The notes: a model not told the origin generated them from the sequence alone. A DNA stretch of 64,000 bases from Maribacter orientalis (GCF_900109345.1 NZ_FNZN01000001.1:131883-195882); one strand, 5' to 3'; shown: positions 44,127-52,871, counted from the stretch's first letter. Numbers and translations: made by a program.

Positions 44127-44567
44127 ATGAAAAAGTATATATTGTTAGTATTATTTATAGTAGCAGGAATGGTTTCATCTTTTGCACAAGAATGGCAAAC
44201 CGATTTAAGTTCCGCAAAGAAAGTAGCGAAATCAAAAGACTTTCCGATTGTTTTAGTGTTTCAGGGTTCAGATTGGTGTGCACCTTGCATTAAACTCGAT
44301 AGGGAAGTTTGGTCTACAGATGAATTTAAGACGTATGCAAAAAATCATTATGTAATGTTGCAGGCAGATTTTCCTCGAAGAAAAAATAATGCATTATCTC
44401 CTGAACAAACGGATAAGAACAAAGCTTTAGCGGAAAAATATAATAGAAATGGTATTTTTCCTTTCGTGGTTGTTATGAATAGTGATGGTGAGGTTTATGG
44501 GGAAACGAGTTATAAAAAGCTCACTCCGAAAGAATACATAAATGAAATGAATTCATTCATAAAATAG
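44127..44567 (+). CDS. Secreted thioredoxin-family protein (WCAPC)
   Basis: A 146-residue periplasmic thioredoxin with a signal peptide (LLVLFIVAGMVSSFAQ). The active site is SDWCAPCIKLDRE (Cys about 52 and 55), and the cis-Pro region is GIFPFVVVM. Proteins of this thioredoxin_7-like kind (with KKVAKSKDFPIVLVFQGSDWC) act as reductants for envelope proteins. It is the first gene of a four-gene unit, 1 bp before apbE, and may keep the DUF4266 cysteines or a flavoprotein reduced; this is inferred. Confidence 0.88.
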   Translation: MKKYILLVLFIVAGMVSSFAQEWQTDLSSAKKVAKSKDFPIVLVFQGSDWCAPCIKLDREVWSTDEFKTYAKNHYVMLQADFPRRKNNALSPEQTDKNKALAEKYNRNGIFPFVVVMNSDGEVYGETSYKKLTPKEYINEMNSFIK

Positions 44568-44568
44568 T

Positions 44569-45549
44569 GTGAAGAACGTATTATTCATATTGACTTTCTT
44601 TTCTGTTGGTATACTCTTTGCCCAAGAGCCTTATAAACGTACCCTAAAATTAATGGGTAGTCGTTTTGATATTACGGTCGTAGCTAAAGATCCTGTTGAA
44701 GCAAATAAATACATTGATTTGGCTATCAATGAGATAACAAGAATTGAACAGCTAATATCTTCGTGGGATCCAAAATCACAAACATCTGAAATCAATAGAA
44801 ACGCAGGTATAAAACCCGTAAAGGTTGATAGCGAACTATTCGATTTAATACAGCGAGGAATAGGTATTTCTAAACTGACCGATGGTGCTTTTGATATAAG
44901 CTACGCCTCGATGGACAAGATTTGGAAGTTTGACGGTTCTATGACCGAGATGCCTTCAACAGATTCTATAAAAGCTTCTGTGTCAAAAGTAGGGTACCGT
45001 AATATAATTCTAGATAAAGAAAATAATACTGTTTTTTTGAAACTTAAAGGAATGAAAATTGGATTTGGTGCTATCGGCAAAGGCTATGCAGCCGATAAAG
45101 CCAAAAATCTGTTGATTTCTAAAGGTGTAGTGGCAGGTATTATAAATGCCTCTGGAGATATGAATACCTGGGGTAAACAACCCGACGGTTCTGAATGGAA
45201 GGTTGCTATTACCAACCCTATGGATAAGAACAAAGTATTCGCGCTACTACCCATAAATAATGGAGCGGTGGTTACTTCTGGAAATTATGAAAAATATGTA
45301 ACGTTCAATGATGTACGATATACACATATCATCGACCCGCGTACTGGGTATCCTGCTACCGGTATCATAAGTGTTACCGTATTTGCTCCAAAAGCTGAAT
45401 TGGCAGATGCCTTGGCAACCTCTATTTTTGTAATGGGCATAGAAGTAGGCTTAAATAGAATTGAGCAATTACCTCAAGTAGAGTGTATAATAATTGACGA
45501 TAAAGGACAAATTACCATATCGAAGAATATTGAAATAGAGAAATCATGA
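44569..45549 (+). CDS. apbE: FAD:protein FMN transferase (ApbE)
   Basis: A 326-residue flavin transferase with a signal peptide (VKNVLFILTFFSVGILFAQ); the start is GTG at 44569. ApbE attaches FMN covalently to Ser or Thr in the motif [ST]GA[ST] of exported proteins. Motifs are TLKLMGSRFDITV, KIGFGAIGKGYAADKA, GIINASGDMNTWG (FAD/metal site), YTHIIDPRTGYPA and ADALATSIFVMG. It is coupled to the thioredoxin and DUF4266 genes, with 1 bp spacing and a 4-bp ATGA overlap. Its substrate is not a known RnfG or NqrC in this window. Confidence 0.93.
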   Translation: MKNVLFILTFFSVGILFAQEPYKRTLKLMGSRFDITVVAKDPVEANKYIDLAINEITRIEQLISSWDPKSQTSEINRNAGIKPVKVDSELFDLIQRGIGISKLTDGAFDISYASMDKIWKFDGSMTEMPSTDSIKASVSKVGYRNIILDKENNTVFLKLKGMKIGFGAIGKGYAADKAKNLLISKGVVAGIINASGDMNTWGKQPDGSEWKVAITNPMDKNKVFALLPINNGAVVTSGNYEKYVTFNDVRYTHIIDPRTGYPATGIISVTVFAPKAELADALATSIFVMGIEVGLNRIEQLPQVECIIIDDKGQITISKNIEIEKS

Positions 45550-45758
45550 TGAAGAAGATTTTAATTTTTGCCTTGATAGCTGGTTCATTTAGTAGTTGTA
45601 CAGTTTTGAAGGAATACGAGAAAATAAACATTAACGATCCAGATATGGTTTTGCAAGATAAAAAGGCAGACCGTAACCTAACTACAATGCATTCGTATAG
45701 GGAAGCGGCTGTAGGTGCAAATGGAGGTAAAACAGGTGGTGGTTGCGGCTGTAATTAA
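45546..45758 (+). CDS. DUF4266 small lipoprotein
   Basis: A 70-residue lipoprotein. The signal peptide ends SFSSC (Cys18 counted from the first Met), after which the mature part begins TVLKEYEKININDPDMV and ends GGKTGGGCGCN. The glycine-cysteine tail is typical of DUF4266. Two starts, Met1 and Met2, are next to each other and equally good. It overlaps the apbE stop. The CxC tail could bind metal or be a redox partner of the secreted thioredoxin. Its function is not known. Confidence 0.85.
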   Translation: MMKKILIFALIAGSFSSCTVLKEYEKININDPDMVLQDKKADRNLTTMHSYREAAVGANGGKTGGGCGCN

Positions 45759-45775
45759 TAAAGGGATAACTTAAA

Positions 45776-47101
45776 ATGAATATATTTAAAACAACAGGCT
45801 TTATTGTATTTACATTCTTTTTTGTTGCTAGTTATGCGCAACAAAGTCAAGATTCTGTTAGTACCTATAAAAAGCGTGTATTAGAGACGACCGAGGTAGA
45901 TTTTCTTACGAGTTATTATTCGCAAGATGGAGATAATGCAGCAGTGAGTGGAGGCCTAGGTACAGAAGAACTAACAGATGTTACTGGAACTTTTATAGTT
46001 TCTATTCCGTTGAACGATGATGATGTTTTAACGATTGATGCGGGTGTATCTGCGTATACTTCTGCGTCGTCAAGTAATGTTGGCCCATTTGATGGTGGTC
46101 AGCCTGCCGACCCTTTCGTAGCTAGTTCTGGTGCATCAAGTTCAGATACTTGGGCAAATTTAACGGGTTCGTATAGCCATAGTTCTAATGATAGAAATAC
46201 CATTGTTTCAGGTAAACTATCTGTTTCATCTGAATATGATTATTTCTCCTTAGGTTTTGGTGGAGGTTTAACCAAATTGTACAATGAGAAAAATACGGAG
46301 ATAAGTGTGAATGCCAACGTATATTTAGACAAGTGGAATTCGATATACCCATCGGAGTTAAGACCTTTTGCAAGTGGTGCCAATGGTTTAGCTAACGGCT
46401 TCTTTTCAAATAAAACAATAACTGGAAATGCTAACTACAGCCCAATTTTCGATAAATTTTCTGATGAATCAAGAAATTCCTATTCTCTAGGATTTGGTTT
46501 TTCGCAGATATTGAGTAAAAACGTGCAAGGTTCTTTGGCCTTAGATTTTGTTCAACAACAAGGACTATTGTCTACTCCGTTTCAACGGGTATATTTTGCT
46601 GATGTAGCAGATTCTTTTATTGAGAATTTTCAATTGGCAGATGCTATAGAACAATTACCAGATAGCCGATTTAAGGTGGCAGCAGGTGGTCGATTGAACT
46701 GGTATATTAATGAAACATTTGTAGTACGAACATTCTATCGGTATTATTACGACGACTGGGGTATAAATTCGCACACGGCAAGTATAGAGGTTCCTATTAA
46801 ATTATCTGATAAGTTTACTATATATCCCTCCTATAGATATTATCGGCAGACAGCTGCAGATTATTTCAATGGCTATGAAGAAGCCTTATCAACCGATACA
46901 TTCTACACTTCTGATTATGATTTATCTGAGTATACAGCAAATCAATTAGGGATGGGAGTTTCCTACACCGATATTTTCACAAAGGCACATATCTGGAAAC
47001 TAGGGCTTAAAAGTATTGACTTAAAGTTTTATAAATATGATAGAGATACAACTTTTAGTTCAAGTATCATAACAGCAGGCTTTAAGTTCGTTATGGACTA
47101 A
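45776..47101 (+). CDS. DUF3570 outer-membrane beta-barrel
   Basis: A 441-residue protein with a signal peptide (FIVFTFFFVASYAQQ) and a long series of amphipathic strands with aromatic ends, closing in ITAGFKFVMD; this is a DUF3570 barrel. It follows DUF4266 by 17 bp. At residues 112-121 it reads DPFVASSGAS; SGAS fits the [ST]GA[ST] motif recognised by ApbE, so Ser121 is a possible FMN site, though the exposed loop location is only inferred. An equivalent small SA-SP motif is common in the family, so coincidence is possible. Confidence 0.85.
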   Translation: MNIFKTTGFIVFTFFFVASYAQQSQDSVSTYKKRVLETTEVDFLTSYYSQDGDNAAVSGGLGTEELTDVTGTFIVSIPLNDDDVLTIDAGVSAYTSASSSNVGPFDGGQPADPFVASSGASSSDTWANLTGSYSHSSNDRNTIVSGKLSVSSEYDYFSLGFGGGLTKLYNEKNTEISVNANVYLDKWNSIYPSELRPFASGANGLANGFFSNKTITGNANYSPIFDKFSDESRNSYSLGFGFSQILSKNVQGSLALDFVQQQGLLSTPFQRVYFADVADSFIENFQLADAIEQLPDSRFKVAAGGRLNWYINETFVVRTFYRYYYDDWGINSHTASIEVPIKLSDKFTIYPSYRYYRQTAADYFNGYEEALSTDTFYTSDYDLSEYTANQLGMGVSYTDIFTKAHIWKLGLKSIDLKFYKYDRDTTFSSSIITAGFKFVMD

Positions 47102-47248
47102 GAATTGAACATTAAAATTTAATACAAGCAGGTTAATTGACCTGATTTTTAATGTTTCAAAACGTTTTGAAAAAATAAAATCATTGGAGAGTAATGATTT
47201 ATTTGGGGTGTTTTCAAATATATTTAGCAGCATTTAAATTTGAGTATA

Positions 47249-47439
47249 ATGGAACTGAGAAAGGAGTATTACCTTATTTGTGTAGGTGTAGGTGTAGGTA
47301 TCATGAGTGCCACTTTAGCATTGCTGGTAAAAATAGATAAAGCCAGATCTTAATGTGCTGATCGTTGAACGATTAGATAAAGTGGCACAGTAAAGTTCTA
47401 CCGCTTGTAACAATGCAGGAACAGGTCATTTAGCCCATG
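47249..47439 (+). pseudogene. mqo: 5' remnant of malate:quinone oxidoreductase (mqo)
   Basis: From the ATG at 47249 the frame reads MELRKEYYLICVGVGVGIMS then ATLALLVKI, the FAD-binding start of Mqo. A frameshift near 47341 gives PDLNVLIVERLDKVAQ, a stop, and SSTACNNAGTGHLA, which match the beta-strand and the ESSAAWNNAGTGHSA motif of Mqo (Trp changed to Cys, Glu lost to a stop). About 65 of the family's ~500 residues remain; the rest is gone. It sits 147 bp after the DUF3570 gene. Confidence 0.78.
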
Positions 47440-47651
47440 TAACTGAAAATAAAGAGATTATAAATATCTCATTAATCAATGGAGGTCTGCAGTATGAGTA
47501 CCATTTCACGGATCATTTGCAATTAGATTTGCGTGCGGCGTATAATTTTAGTCTTAGTAACAAGCTTAAAGATGGAAGTAATAATACTCTGTTCACTATT
47601 GATAATGATTCTAGAAGCTATTTTAGGGCGGTGCTAAAGTTTAAGATTTAA
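47440..47651 (+). pseudogene. C-terminal remnant of an outer-membrane barrel gene, joined to the mqo remnant
   Basis: The frame that ends the mqo remnant continues without a break into IINISLINGGLQYEYHF, DHLQLDLRAAYNFSLSN and RSYFRAVLKFKI followed by TAA. This is a run of amphipathic strands, with a final strand typical of the end of an outer-membrane protein, and it is not part of Mqo. A deletion appears to have joined the two. The origin of the barrel is not the adjacent DUF3570 gene, whose ending differs. Confidence 0.55.
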
Positions 47652-47669
47652 ATATACCGTTATAAAATT

Positions 47670-47706
47670 GAAAGCGCCGGAAGAAATTTTCCGGCGCTTT
47701 CGTTTT
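47670..47706. terminator. Strong bidirectional terminator
   Basis: GAAAGCGCCGGAA (47670-47682) and TTCCGGCGCTTTC (47689-47701) form a 13-bp perfect GC-rich stem with a short loop. T-runs follow on both strands (GTTTTAC on plus, CAATTTTATA on minus), so it can stop the scar region and the IorB-type gene. Confidence 0.85.
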
Positions 47707-47723
47707 ACAATAGCATAAGCGCG

Positions 47724-49928
47724 TTATCCTATTACAGATTTCTCTGTAATAAATGGTTGATTGTAATGTCTTTGTCCTGTTGCCCTATATAGTGCATTTG
47801 CTAATGCACCTATAACTGGAGGAAGAGATGGTTCTCCCAATCCTGTAGGGTCTATACCATTATCTACAAAAAAGCTTTCTATTTCCTTCGGTGCTTCTTT
47901 ATGTCGTATTAATCGATAGGTATCAAAATTAGAATGTTGAGGTTTACCATCTTCAAAGGTCATTTCACTATAAGTTGCATGACCAATACCATCAATAATA
48001 CCCCCTTCAATTTGATTTTTTGCTGCCATAGGGTTAATCACAATTCCACAATCAACAGCACACCATACCTTATTCACTTTAGGTGGTGATACATCGGTCG
48101 AAAGATCTAGTATTTGTGCAACATAAGAATTATGGCAATAGTATGATGAAACACCTCTAGCTGTACCATTTTTTTGATTTCCATCCCAACCAGATTTTTC
48201 TCTTACCAATTTAAGAACTCCTGCGTAACGTTCTGGGTCGTAATCATTATTCTTTGGATCGCCTACAGGGTCTTTTATTGCCCTATCAAATAGTTCAAGT
48301 CTAAATTCTATAGGGTCTTTACCAGCCGCTTCTGCAACTTCATCTAAAAAGGCTTGTTCGGCACCCGCTATAAAGTTAGATCGTGGTGCACGCCATGCGC
48401 CGGTAGTAACATTCGTTTCTAAAGTGAATTTTTCCGCCAAATAATTGTCTACCGCACCGGCAGGGAATCTATTTTCAAAAATTAGATCATCGTTTGAACC
48501 GGCACCTTTAACATGCCAAGCAATTAAATTACCGTCTTTGTCTAAACCGGCCTTGTATTTCACTTTATAGGTTGGACGGTATGTACCCTGCGTCATATCA
48601 TCTTCACGAGTATACACCAATTTTATTGGGGCTTGCATTTTTTGTGAAATAACAGCTGCTTCTACCCCAAATGTTCCATAAAGTCGTCTACCAAAACCAC
48701 CGCCCATTCGGGTCATTTTAATATCAATTTTTTCTAAAGGCAAATCTAATCTAGATGCAAGGGTTTTTTCTAGAAACTCAGGAGTTTGAACGGGACCGTT
48801 CAAAATAGCTCTTTCACCAGTCACGTCGGCGTAAAAGTTCATAGGTTCCATAGTATTATGGGCTAAAAATGGAGCACTGTATGTGCGCTCTATAATTTGT
48901 GCTGATTTTTTGAATGCACTGGCTACATCACCATCTTTACGAGCTGGTTCTTTAGAAGAAGTATTTAGTAATTTTGTTATAGCCTCATTATGACCCTCTG
49001 TACTTTCTAACGTAGAAGTTTTTTCCCATTCAACATTCAATGCTTTTTTAGCTTGCATGCATTGCCAAGTACTCTCACCGACAATAGCCACTAATTTATC
49101 TATAGCACCACCATCTGACCATTGTTTTTCAACACCTTCAGGGTACACATCAATAGGAAAAACATCTTTTATGCCTGGCATTGATTTAACAGAGTCAGCA
49201 TCCATTGACTTATAAGTCAAACCAAAAGCAGGCGGATGAATTATCATGGCAATCAACATACCTTCCTCTTGAATATCAATTCCGAATAAAGATTTTCCGG
49301 TAACCAGATTTGGTCCGTCTACGTTTCTTCTATCCGTTCCTATAATTACGAAATCTTTTATATCTTTTAGGGATACTTCTTCAGGTACTGTCATGGTAGC
49401 TGCCGAAGATGCCATTTCACCATAACCGGCAGATTTATTTGAAGCCTTATGGGTTATGGTACCAGCAGCTGTAGTTATTTCTGATGCAGGAACTTGCCAT
49501 GCCTCTGCAGCAGCGGCAATCAACATATGCCTAGCAGTTGCCCCAGCCATACGTAAACCTTGCCAACCGGCACGAATAGATTGGCTACCACCAGCGAGTT
49601 GTCTTTGAAAAATATCAGTATTTAAAGGGGCTTGCTCTACTATCACATTATCCCAATCTGTATCTAATTCCTCTGCCACGATCATAGGCATGGATGTTTT
49701 AACATTCTGGCCAATTTCTGGATTTGGTGACATGATAGTTACCATGCCATTATCACCTATTTTAAGGAAGCCATTTATATCAAACCATTCTTTAGGCATA
49801 TTATTTACTTGTTCCGGGGTTGGATTACAAGAAGCTAGCCAACTAAAACCTATTACCATGCCCCCACCGGCTAGGGCGGAGCTTTTTATAAAGGAACGTC
49901 TATTATATGTTGTTTTTATGAGTGTCAT
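47724..49928 (-). CDS. Molybdopterin-binding large subunit, IorB/CoxL-type hydroxylase
   Basis: A 734-residue large subunit of the xanthine-oxidase family. The N-terminus has a twin-Arg signal (NRRSFIKSSALAGGGMVIG) followed by a Cys (LASC), so the complex is exported folded and may be lipid-anchored. Typical stretches are GMVTIMSPNPEIGQNVKTS, ARHMLIAAAAEAWQV, MTRMGGGFGRRLYG, GAWRAPRSNFIAG and a C-terminal GLGEPSLPPVIGALANAL that includes the Glu of the active site. It pairs with the 2Fe-2S subunit 51 bp upstream. Isoquinoline oxidoreductase is the named relative; the true substrate, probably an aldehyde or N-heterocycle, is unknown. Confidence 0.9.
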   Translation of the reverse strand: MTLIKTTYNRRSFIKSSALAGGGMVIGFSWLASCNPTPEQVNNMPKEWFDINGFLKIGDNGMVTIMSPNPEIGQNVKTSMPMIVAEELDTDWDNVIVEQAPLNTDIFQRQLAGGSQSIRAGWQGLRMAGATARHMLIAAAAEAWQVPASEITTAAGTITHKASNKSAGYGEMASSAATMTVPEEVSLKDIKDFVIIGTDRRNVDGPNLVTGKSLFGIDIQEEGMLIAMIIHPPAFGLTYKSMDADSVKSMPGIKDVFPIDVYPEGVEKQWSDGGAIDKLVAIVGESTWQCMQAKKALNVEWEKTSTLESTEGHNEAITKLLNTSSKEPARKDGDVASAFKKSAQIIERTYSAPFLAHNTMEPMNFYADVTGERAILNGPVQTPEFLEKTLASRLDLPLEKIDIKMTRMGGGFGRRLYGTFGVEAAVISQKMQAPIKLVYTREDDMTQGTYRPTYKVKYKAGLDKDGNLIAWHVKGAGSNDDLIFENRFPAGAVDNYLAEKFTLETNVTTGAWRAPRSNFIAGAEQAFLDEVAEAAGKDPIEFRLELFDRAIKDPVGDPKNNDYDPERYAGVLKLVREKSGWDGNQKNGTARGVSSYYCHNSYVAQILDLSTDVSPPKVNKVWCAVDCGIVINPMAAKNQIEGGIIDGIGHATYSEMTFEDGKPQHSNFDTYRLIRHKEAPKEIESFFVDNGIDPTGLGEPSLPPVIGALANALYRATGQRHYNQPFITEKSVIG

Positions 49929-49979
49929 CTGTTTGTTTTTTAATAAAGGTTAAAATCCCAAAATTGTGGGCTACATGTT

Positions 49980-50444
49980 TTACGCATTTGAAGAATTAGC
50001 GGCGTTTTTAATCGCTTTCTTAATTCGCGTATATGTGCCACAACGACAGATATTACCGTTCATAGCATCTTCAATTTCCACATCTGATGGATTAGGATTT
50101 TTCTTTAAAAACGCGCTTGCATTCATTATTTGACCTGCTTGACAATAACCACACTGGTATACATCTTCTTCTATCCAAGCTTTTTGAACAGGATGATCTC
50201 CGTTTTCAGATAACCCTTCAATTGTGGTTATTGATTGTTCGCCTACTGCCGATACTGGCAATTGACAAGACCGAACGGCATTATCGCCAAGATGTACGGT
50301 ACACGCACCACATTGTGCAATACCGCAACCAAACTTTGTTCCTACTAATTTTAAATGGTCTCTTAGTACCCAAAGCATTGGTGTGGTTGGATCTACGTCT
50401 ATCTGCTCTGTTTTTCCATTAACTTTTAAACTGAAATTCGCCAT
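49980..50444 (-). CDS. 2Fe-2S small subunit of the hydroxylase (IorA-type)
   Basis: A 154-residue protein with two iron-sulfur domains: a plant-type ferredoxin domain with [18 protein letters not shown] and a later helix domain with [12 protein letters not shown] and [15 protein letters not shown]. It passes electrons from the molybdenum centre to an acceptor. It is first in the operon, so the order is small then large subunit. No FAD subunit is nearby, as usual for this subfamily, which tends to pass electrons to cytochrome c or quinone. No signal peptide of its own is visible; it may ride with the large subunit through Tat. Confidence 0.93.
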   Translation of the reverse strand: MANFSLKVNGKTEQIDVDPTTPMLWVLRDHLKLVGTKFGCGIAQCGACTVHLGDNAVRSCQLPVSAVGEQSITTIEGLSENGDHPVQKAWIEEDVYQCGYCQAGQIMNASAFLKKNPNPSDVEIEDAMNGNICRCGTYTRIKKAIKNAANSSNA

Positions 50445-50536
50445 TAGTTTTTGATATTAAATTGAGTCCCTTGAAGTTAGGTAAAATTTTATACTTATTA
50501 AGTGAGTTTTTCATAAATTTTTATAGATTAAGCAAA

Positions 50537-50570
50537 GAAAAAAGCCCTTACATTGCAAGGGCTTTTTAAT
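50537..50570. terminator. Bidirectional terminator between DUF2383 and IorA-type genes
   Basis: AAAAAGCCCTT (50539-50549) pairs with AAGGGCTTTTT (50557-50567), an 11-bp stem with a 7-base loop, with A- and T-runs at the ends for both directions. On the minus strand it ends the DUF2383 gene. Confidence 0.85.
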
Positions 50571-50583
50571 CCATAAGGTTATA

Positions 50584-51036
50584 CTATTTATAATCCTCTA
50601 AGATTTCAGTTGTTTGTAAATCATTGTGCAGTTTCTCACGTTGGGCTCTAATAATTTTTTTTAATCTTGATGGCATCATCGTTTCTGTTAAGGCTTTGTC
50701 ATAATCTTCGATGGCAGATTTATCTCCTCTTACAGCTTCCTCTAACATTGCCTCGTCATTATCTCCTGCAAAAAATGCTTTTACATCCATCCATGTTCTA
50801 TGTACGGCACCAGCAGCGCTTCCATCAATAGCTACACTACCTAAATCTAAATCTGGCACGGAAGCTCTAAGTTCTCTTAAAAATTGCATTCTTTCAATAA
50901 CTTTCTTTTCAAAATAATTCTTAATGCCTATTTGTTCAGAATTTTTTGAAGCCTGTTCAAAACCTTTGATAGCATCTTCATTTTTACTTACTAAATCTTT
51001 TAGTCTGTGTTCTATTTTCTCTATATCCTTGTTCAT
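50584..51036 (-). CDS. PA2169-type four-helix-bundle (DUF2383) protein
   Basis: A 150-residue protein of the DUF2383 family (PA2169-like), which has a ferritin-like four-helix bundle of about 140-150 residues. The first helix region is EKIEHRLKDLVSKNEDAIKGF, and later ones carry KKVIERMQFLRELRAS and YDKALTE. It is soluble and often found in stress or desiccation gene sets. It is monocistronic; its leader has a 7-bp hairpin GTAGACA/TGTCTAC 16 bp before the start, and a bidirectional terminator follows. No iron ligands are obvious. Confidence 0.88.
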   Translation of the reverse strand: MNKDIEKIEHRLKDLVSKNEDAIKGFEQASKNSEQIGIKNYFEKKVIERMQFLRELRASVPDLDLGSVAIDGSAAGAVHRTWMDVKAFFAGDNDEAMLEEAVRGDKSAIEDYDKALTETMMPSRLKKIIRAQREKLHNDLQTTEILEDYK

Positions 51037-51051
51037 AGTATTAAATTTTAT

Positions 51052-51069
51052 GTAGACACTTATGTCTAC
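51052..51069. repeat. Inverted repeat in the DUF2383 leader
   Basis: GTAGACA (51052-51058) and TGTCTAC (51063-51069) around CTTA form a perfect 7-bp stem 16 bp before the DUF2383 start. The T-run needed for a terminator is absent, so it may be an operator or a leader hairpin. Confidence 0.5.
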
Positions 51070-51277
51070 GGTTAAATAATAGTGATAACTGTAAGTTAAG
51101 TTTATTTCATAAGTATGGTTGACTATAATGAGTAGGACTTTTGCTGTATTGATGTTATTTTATATAATTTATTACGCTTAATGATTATCTAGGTTTTCGT
51201 TTACATTTTCATCGGATTGAGTTAAACTTACAAGTGGTTAACTAGTATTTTGATATAAATTTAAAAACCAAAATATT

Positions 51278-51421
51278 ATGGGATTATCACCACTATTTGG
51301 GGTAGCGAAGCTGATAGTAAGAAGTCGAAAATTGAAAATGGTTGCAGTTGGTTTGCAACTCGCATATTTAGGATATACTTATATTTCTGATAAAAGAAAA
51401 AATAAACAGGTAGCTAAATAA
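51278..51421 (+). CDS. Small 47-residue membrane-associated protein
   Basis: An open frame of 47 codons, MGLSPLFGVAKLIVRSRKLK followed by MVAVGLQLAYLGYTYI and a basic tail SDKRKNKQVAK. It has one short hydrophobic helix flanked by Lys/Arg. The ATG follows an A-rich stretch (AAAAACCAAAATATT) like other starts here. The terminator stem overlaps its last codons. Composition and the terminator support a real gene; function is unknown and no relative is recalled with certainty. Confidence 0.6.
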   Translation: MGLSPLFGVAKLIVRSRKLKMVAVGLQLAYLGYTYISDKRKNKQVAK

Positions 51422-51435
51422 GCTATCTGTTTTTG
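51405..51435 (+). terminator. Terminator overlapping the small gene's 3' end
   Basis: AACAGGTAGCT (51405-51415) pairs with AGCTATCTGTT (51421-51431) with one G-U, a five-base loop and a TTTT tail. The stem contains the last Gly-Ala-Lys region codons and the TAA. Confidence 0.7.
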
Positions 51436-51576
51436 TTAAATGCTGGTTTTTAGTTGTTTAGGAATCATTTTCAATAAGTTAGTTTACACATTGATGTAAA
51501 ACCTATGAATTTTTATTAATAACAGATCGAATCGGTTATTAGAACTTTGTGGTATTAATCCCCAAAATCTAGTAAC

Positions 51577-52803
51577 ATGAACAATTCATTAAAATGCACC
51601 CTTTTGTTTGCCTGTATGGCGACCATGGGCTACGGCCAAGATTTGGCCTTCAATCATTCCTCTACAAATTTTCAAGAGAGGAAAATTACCGAAGTAACAA
51701 AACGAGCAGAAAATTACAAGAAGTTAAAATCTCTTGGCTATGCCGATAAGGAGATTTTCGAAGACTTAGGCAATGCTAATTTTTTAACTAAGAAGTATGA
51801 AAACGCATTGTACTGGTATGGTAAATTAATGGAAATTTCAGAAGATGGGTCTTTAACCAAGAGTTATCAAAAAAGATTTGACCATGCCGTAACAAAACTA
51901 GGTAAGCAAGTTCAAAACGAAATTGCTGATGAAAACTGGACCATGTTGGTCAAGGACGACTATAAAATGACGCAAACGGTTATACCTAATCGTATCACGT
52001 CGAACAATAGGAGTAAATTTTTGCCTTGGGAGAAAGAAGAAACTAATGATGAATTAGCTTCGAATCTTAAAAGTCCGTCTAATACAACGGGTGAATATTC
52101 TCAGCCAGTAGCACTTACAAATGGTGGTAACACGGCATATTTCAGTAAAACTACTTACCGTAAACCTGTAACAGGTATTTTTTCGAAAAGAAAAGAAGTA
52201 CATAAAATTTATAAGGCTGATAAGGTAGCTGGCGAATGGAAGAAAATTACTGAGCTTCCTATTTGCCCTGGTGATTACTCGGCAAAACACCCAGCAGTTT
52301 CTCCAGATGGTAGCCGACTATTCTTTGCTTCAAACATGCCTGGGACATTCGGTGAATACGATATTTATGTCGCTACTATTCAAAAAAACGGATCATTAGG
52401 TACGGCTAAGAATCTTGGTGAAAAAGTAAACACAGCCAAAAATGACTTACACCCAAACCCTATATCCAATGGTACACTTGTTTTTGCTTCCGAAGGTAGA
52501 GAAGGTTTTGGTGGCCTAGATGTATTTATGGTAGAAGTAGGTCAGAGAAAAGTTGGCCTTGCAGTAAATATGGGAAATACCATTAATAGTTCTTTTGATG
52601 AATACTCGGTAAACCTTTTACAAAGTAATGGGTCTGGCTATGTAGTGTCTAATAGAATGGCGAAGGGTAAGAGTGCCCAAAATGTTGCATTTAATTTAAA
52701 TGATAAGCCTATTAATGATAAAAATAGGGATGACCGCTTTTTAGAAGCATTCAATAGTGAAAGACATACGCAGTATTCAAGTTCTGTTTTTGAAGATGAA
52801 TAA
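51577..52803 (+). CDS. PD40 beta-propeller protein with TPR-like start (PorE-like without OmpA domain)
   Basis: A 408-residue exported protein. The signal peptide is LLFACMATMGYGQ. Residues about 35-115 are TPR-like helices (YKKLKSLGYADKEIFEDLGN, KYENALYWYGKLME). From about 170 on it has PD40 propeller blades such as SAKHPAVSPDGSRLFFASNM, GEYDIYVATI, and DLHPNPISNGTLVFASEGREG with FGGLDVFMVE. PorE proteins of the type IX secretion/gliding systems have these plus a carboxypeptidase-like domain and an OmpA peptidoglycan-binding domain, both lacking here. It is followed 68 bp later by a PorP/SprF-type gene, the usual partner. Confidence 0.85.
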   Translation: MNNSLKCTLLFACMATMGYGQDLAFNHSSTNFQERKITEVTKRAENYKKLKSLGYADKEIFEDLGNANFLTKKYENALYWYGKLMEISEDGSLTKSYQKRFDHAVTKLGKQVQNEIADENWTMLVKDDYKMTQTVIPNRITSNNRSKFLPWEKEETNDELASNLKSPSNTTGEYSQPVALTNGGNTAYFSKTTYRKPVTGIFSKRKEVHKIYKADKVAGEWKKITELPICPGDYSAKHPAVSPDGSRLFFASNMPGTFGEYDIYVATIQKNGSLGTAKNLGEKVNTAKNDLHPNPISNGTLVFASEGREGFGGLDVFMVEVGQRKVGLAVNMGNTINSSFDEYSVNLLQSNGSGYVVSNRMAKGKSAQNVAFNLNDKPINDKNRDDRFLEAFNSERHTQYSSSVFEDE

Positions 52804-52871
52804 CCACCCATTATTCATTATCCCCCAATAAGTAAAAGACAATCGTTTACTAATCATAAAATTCAATCGTT

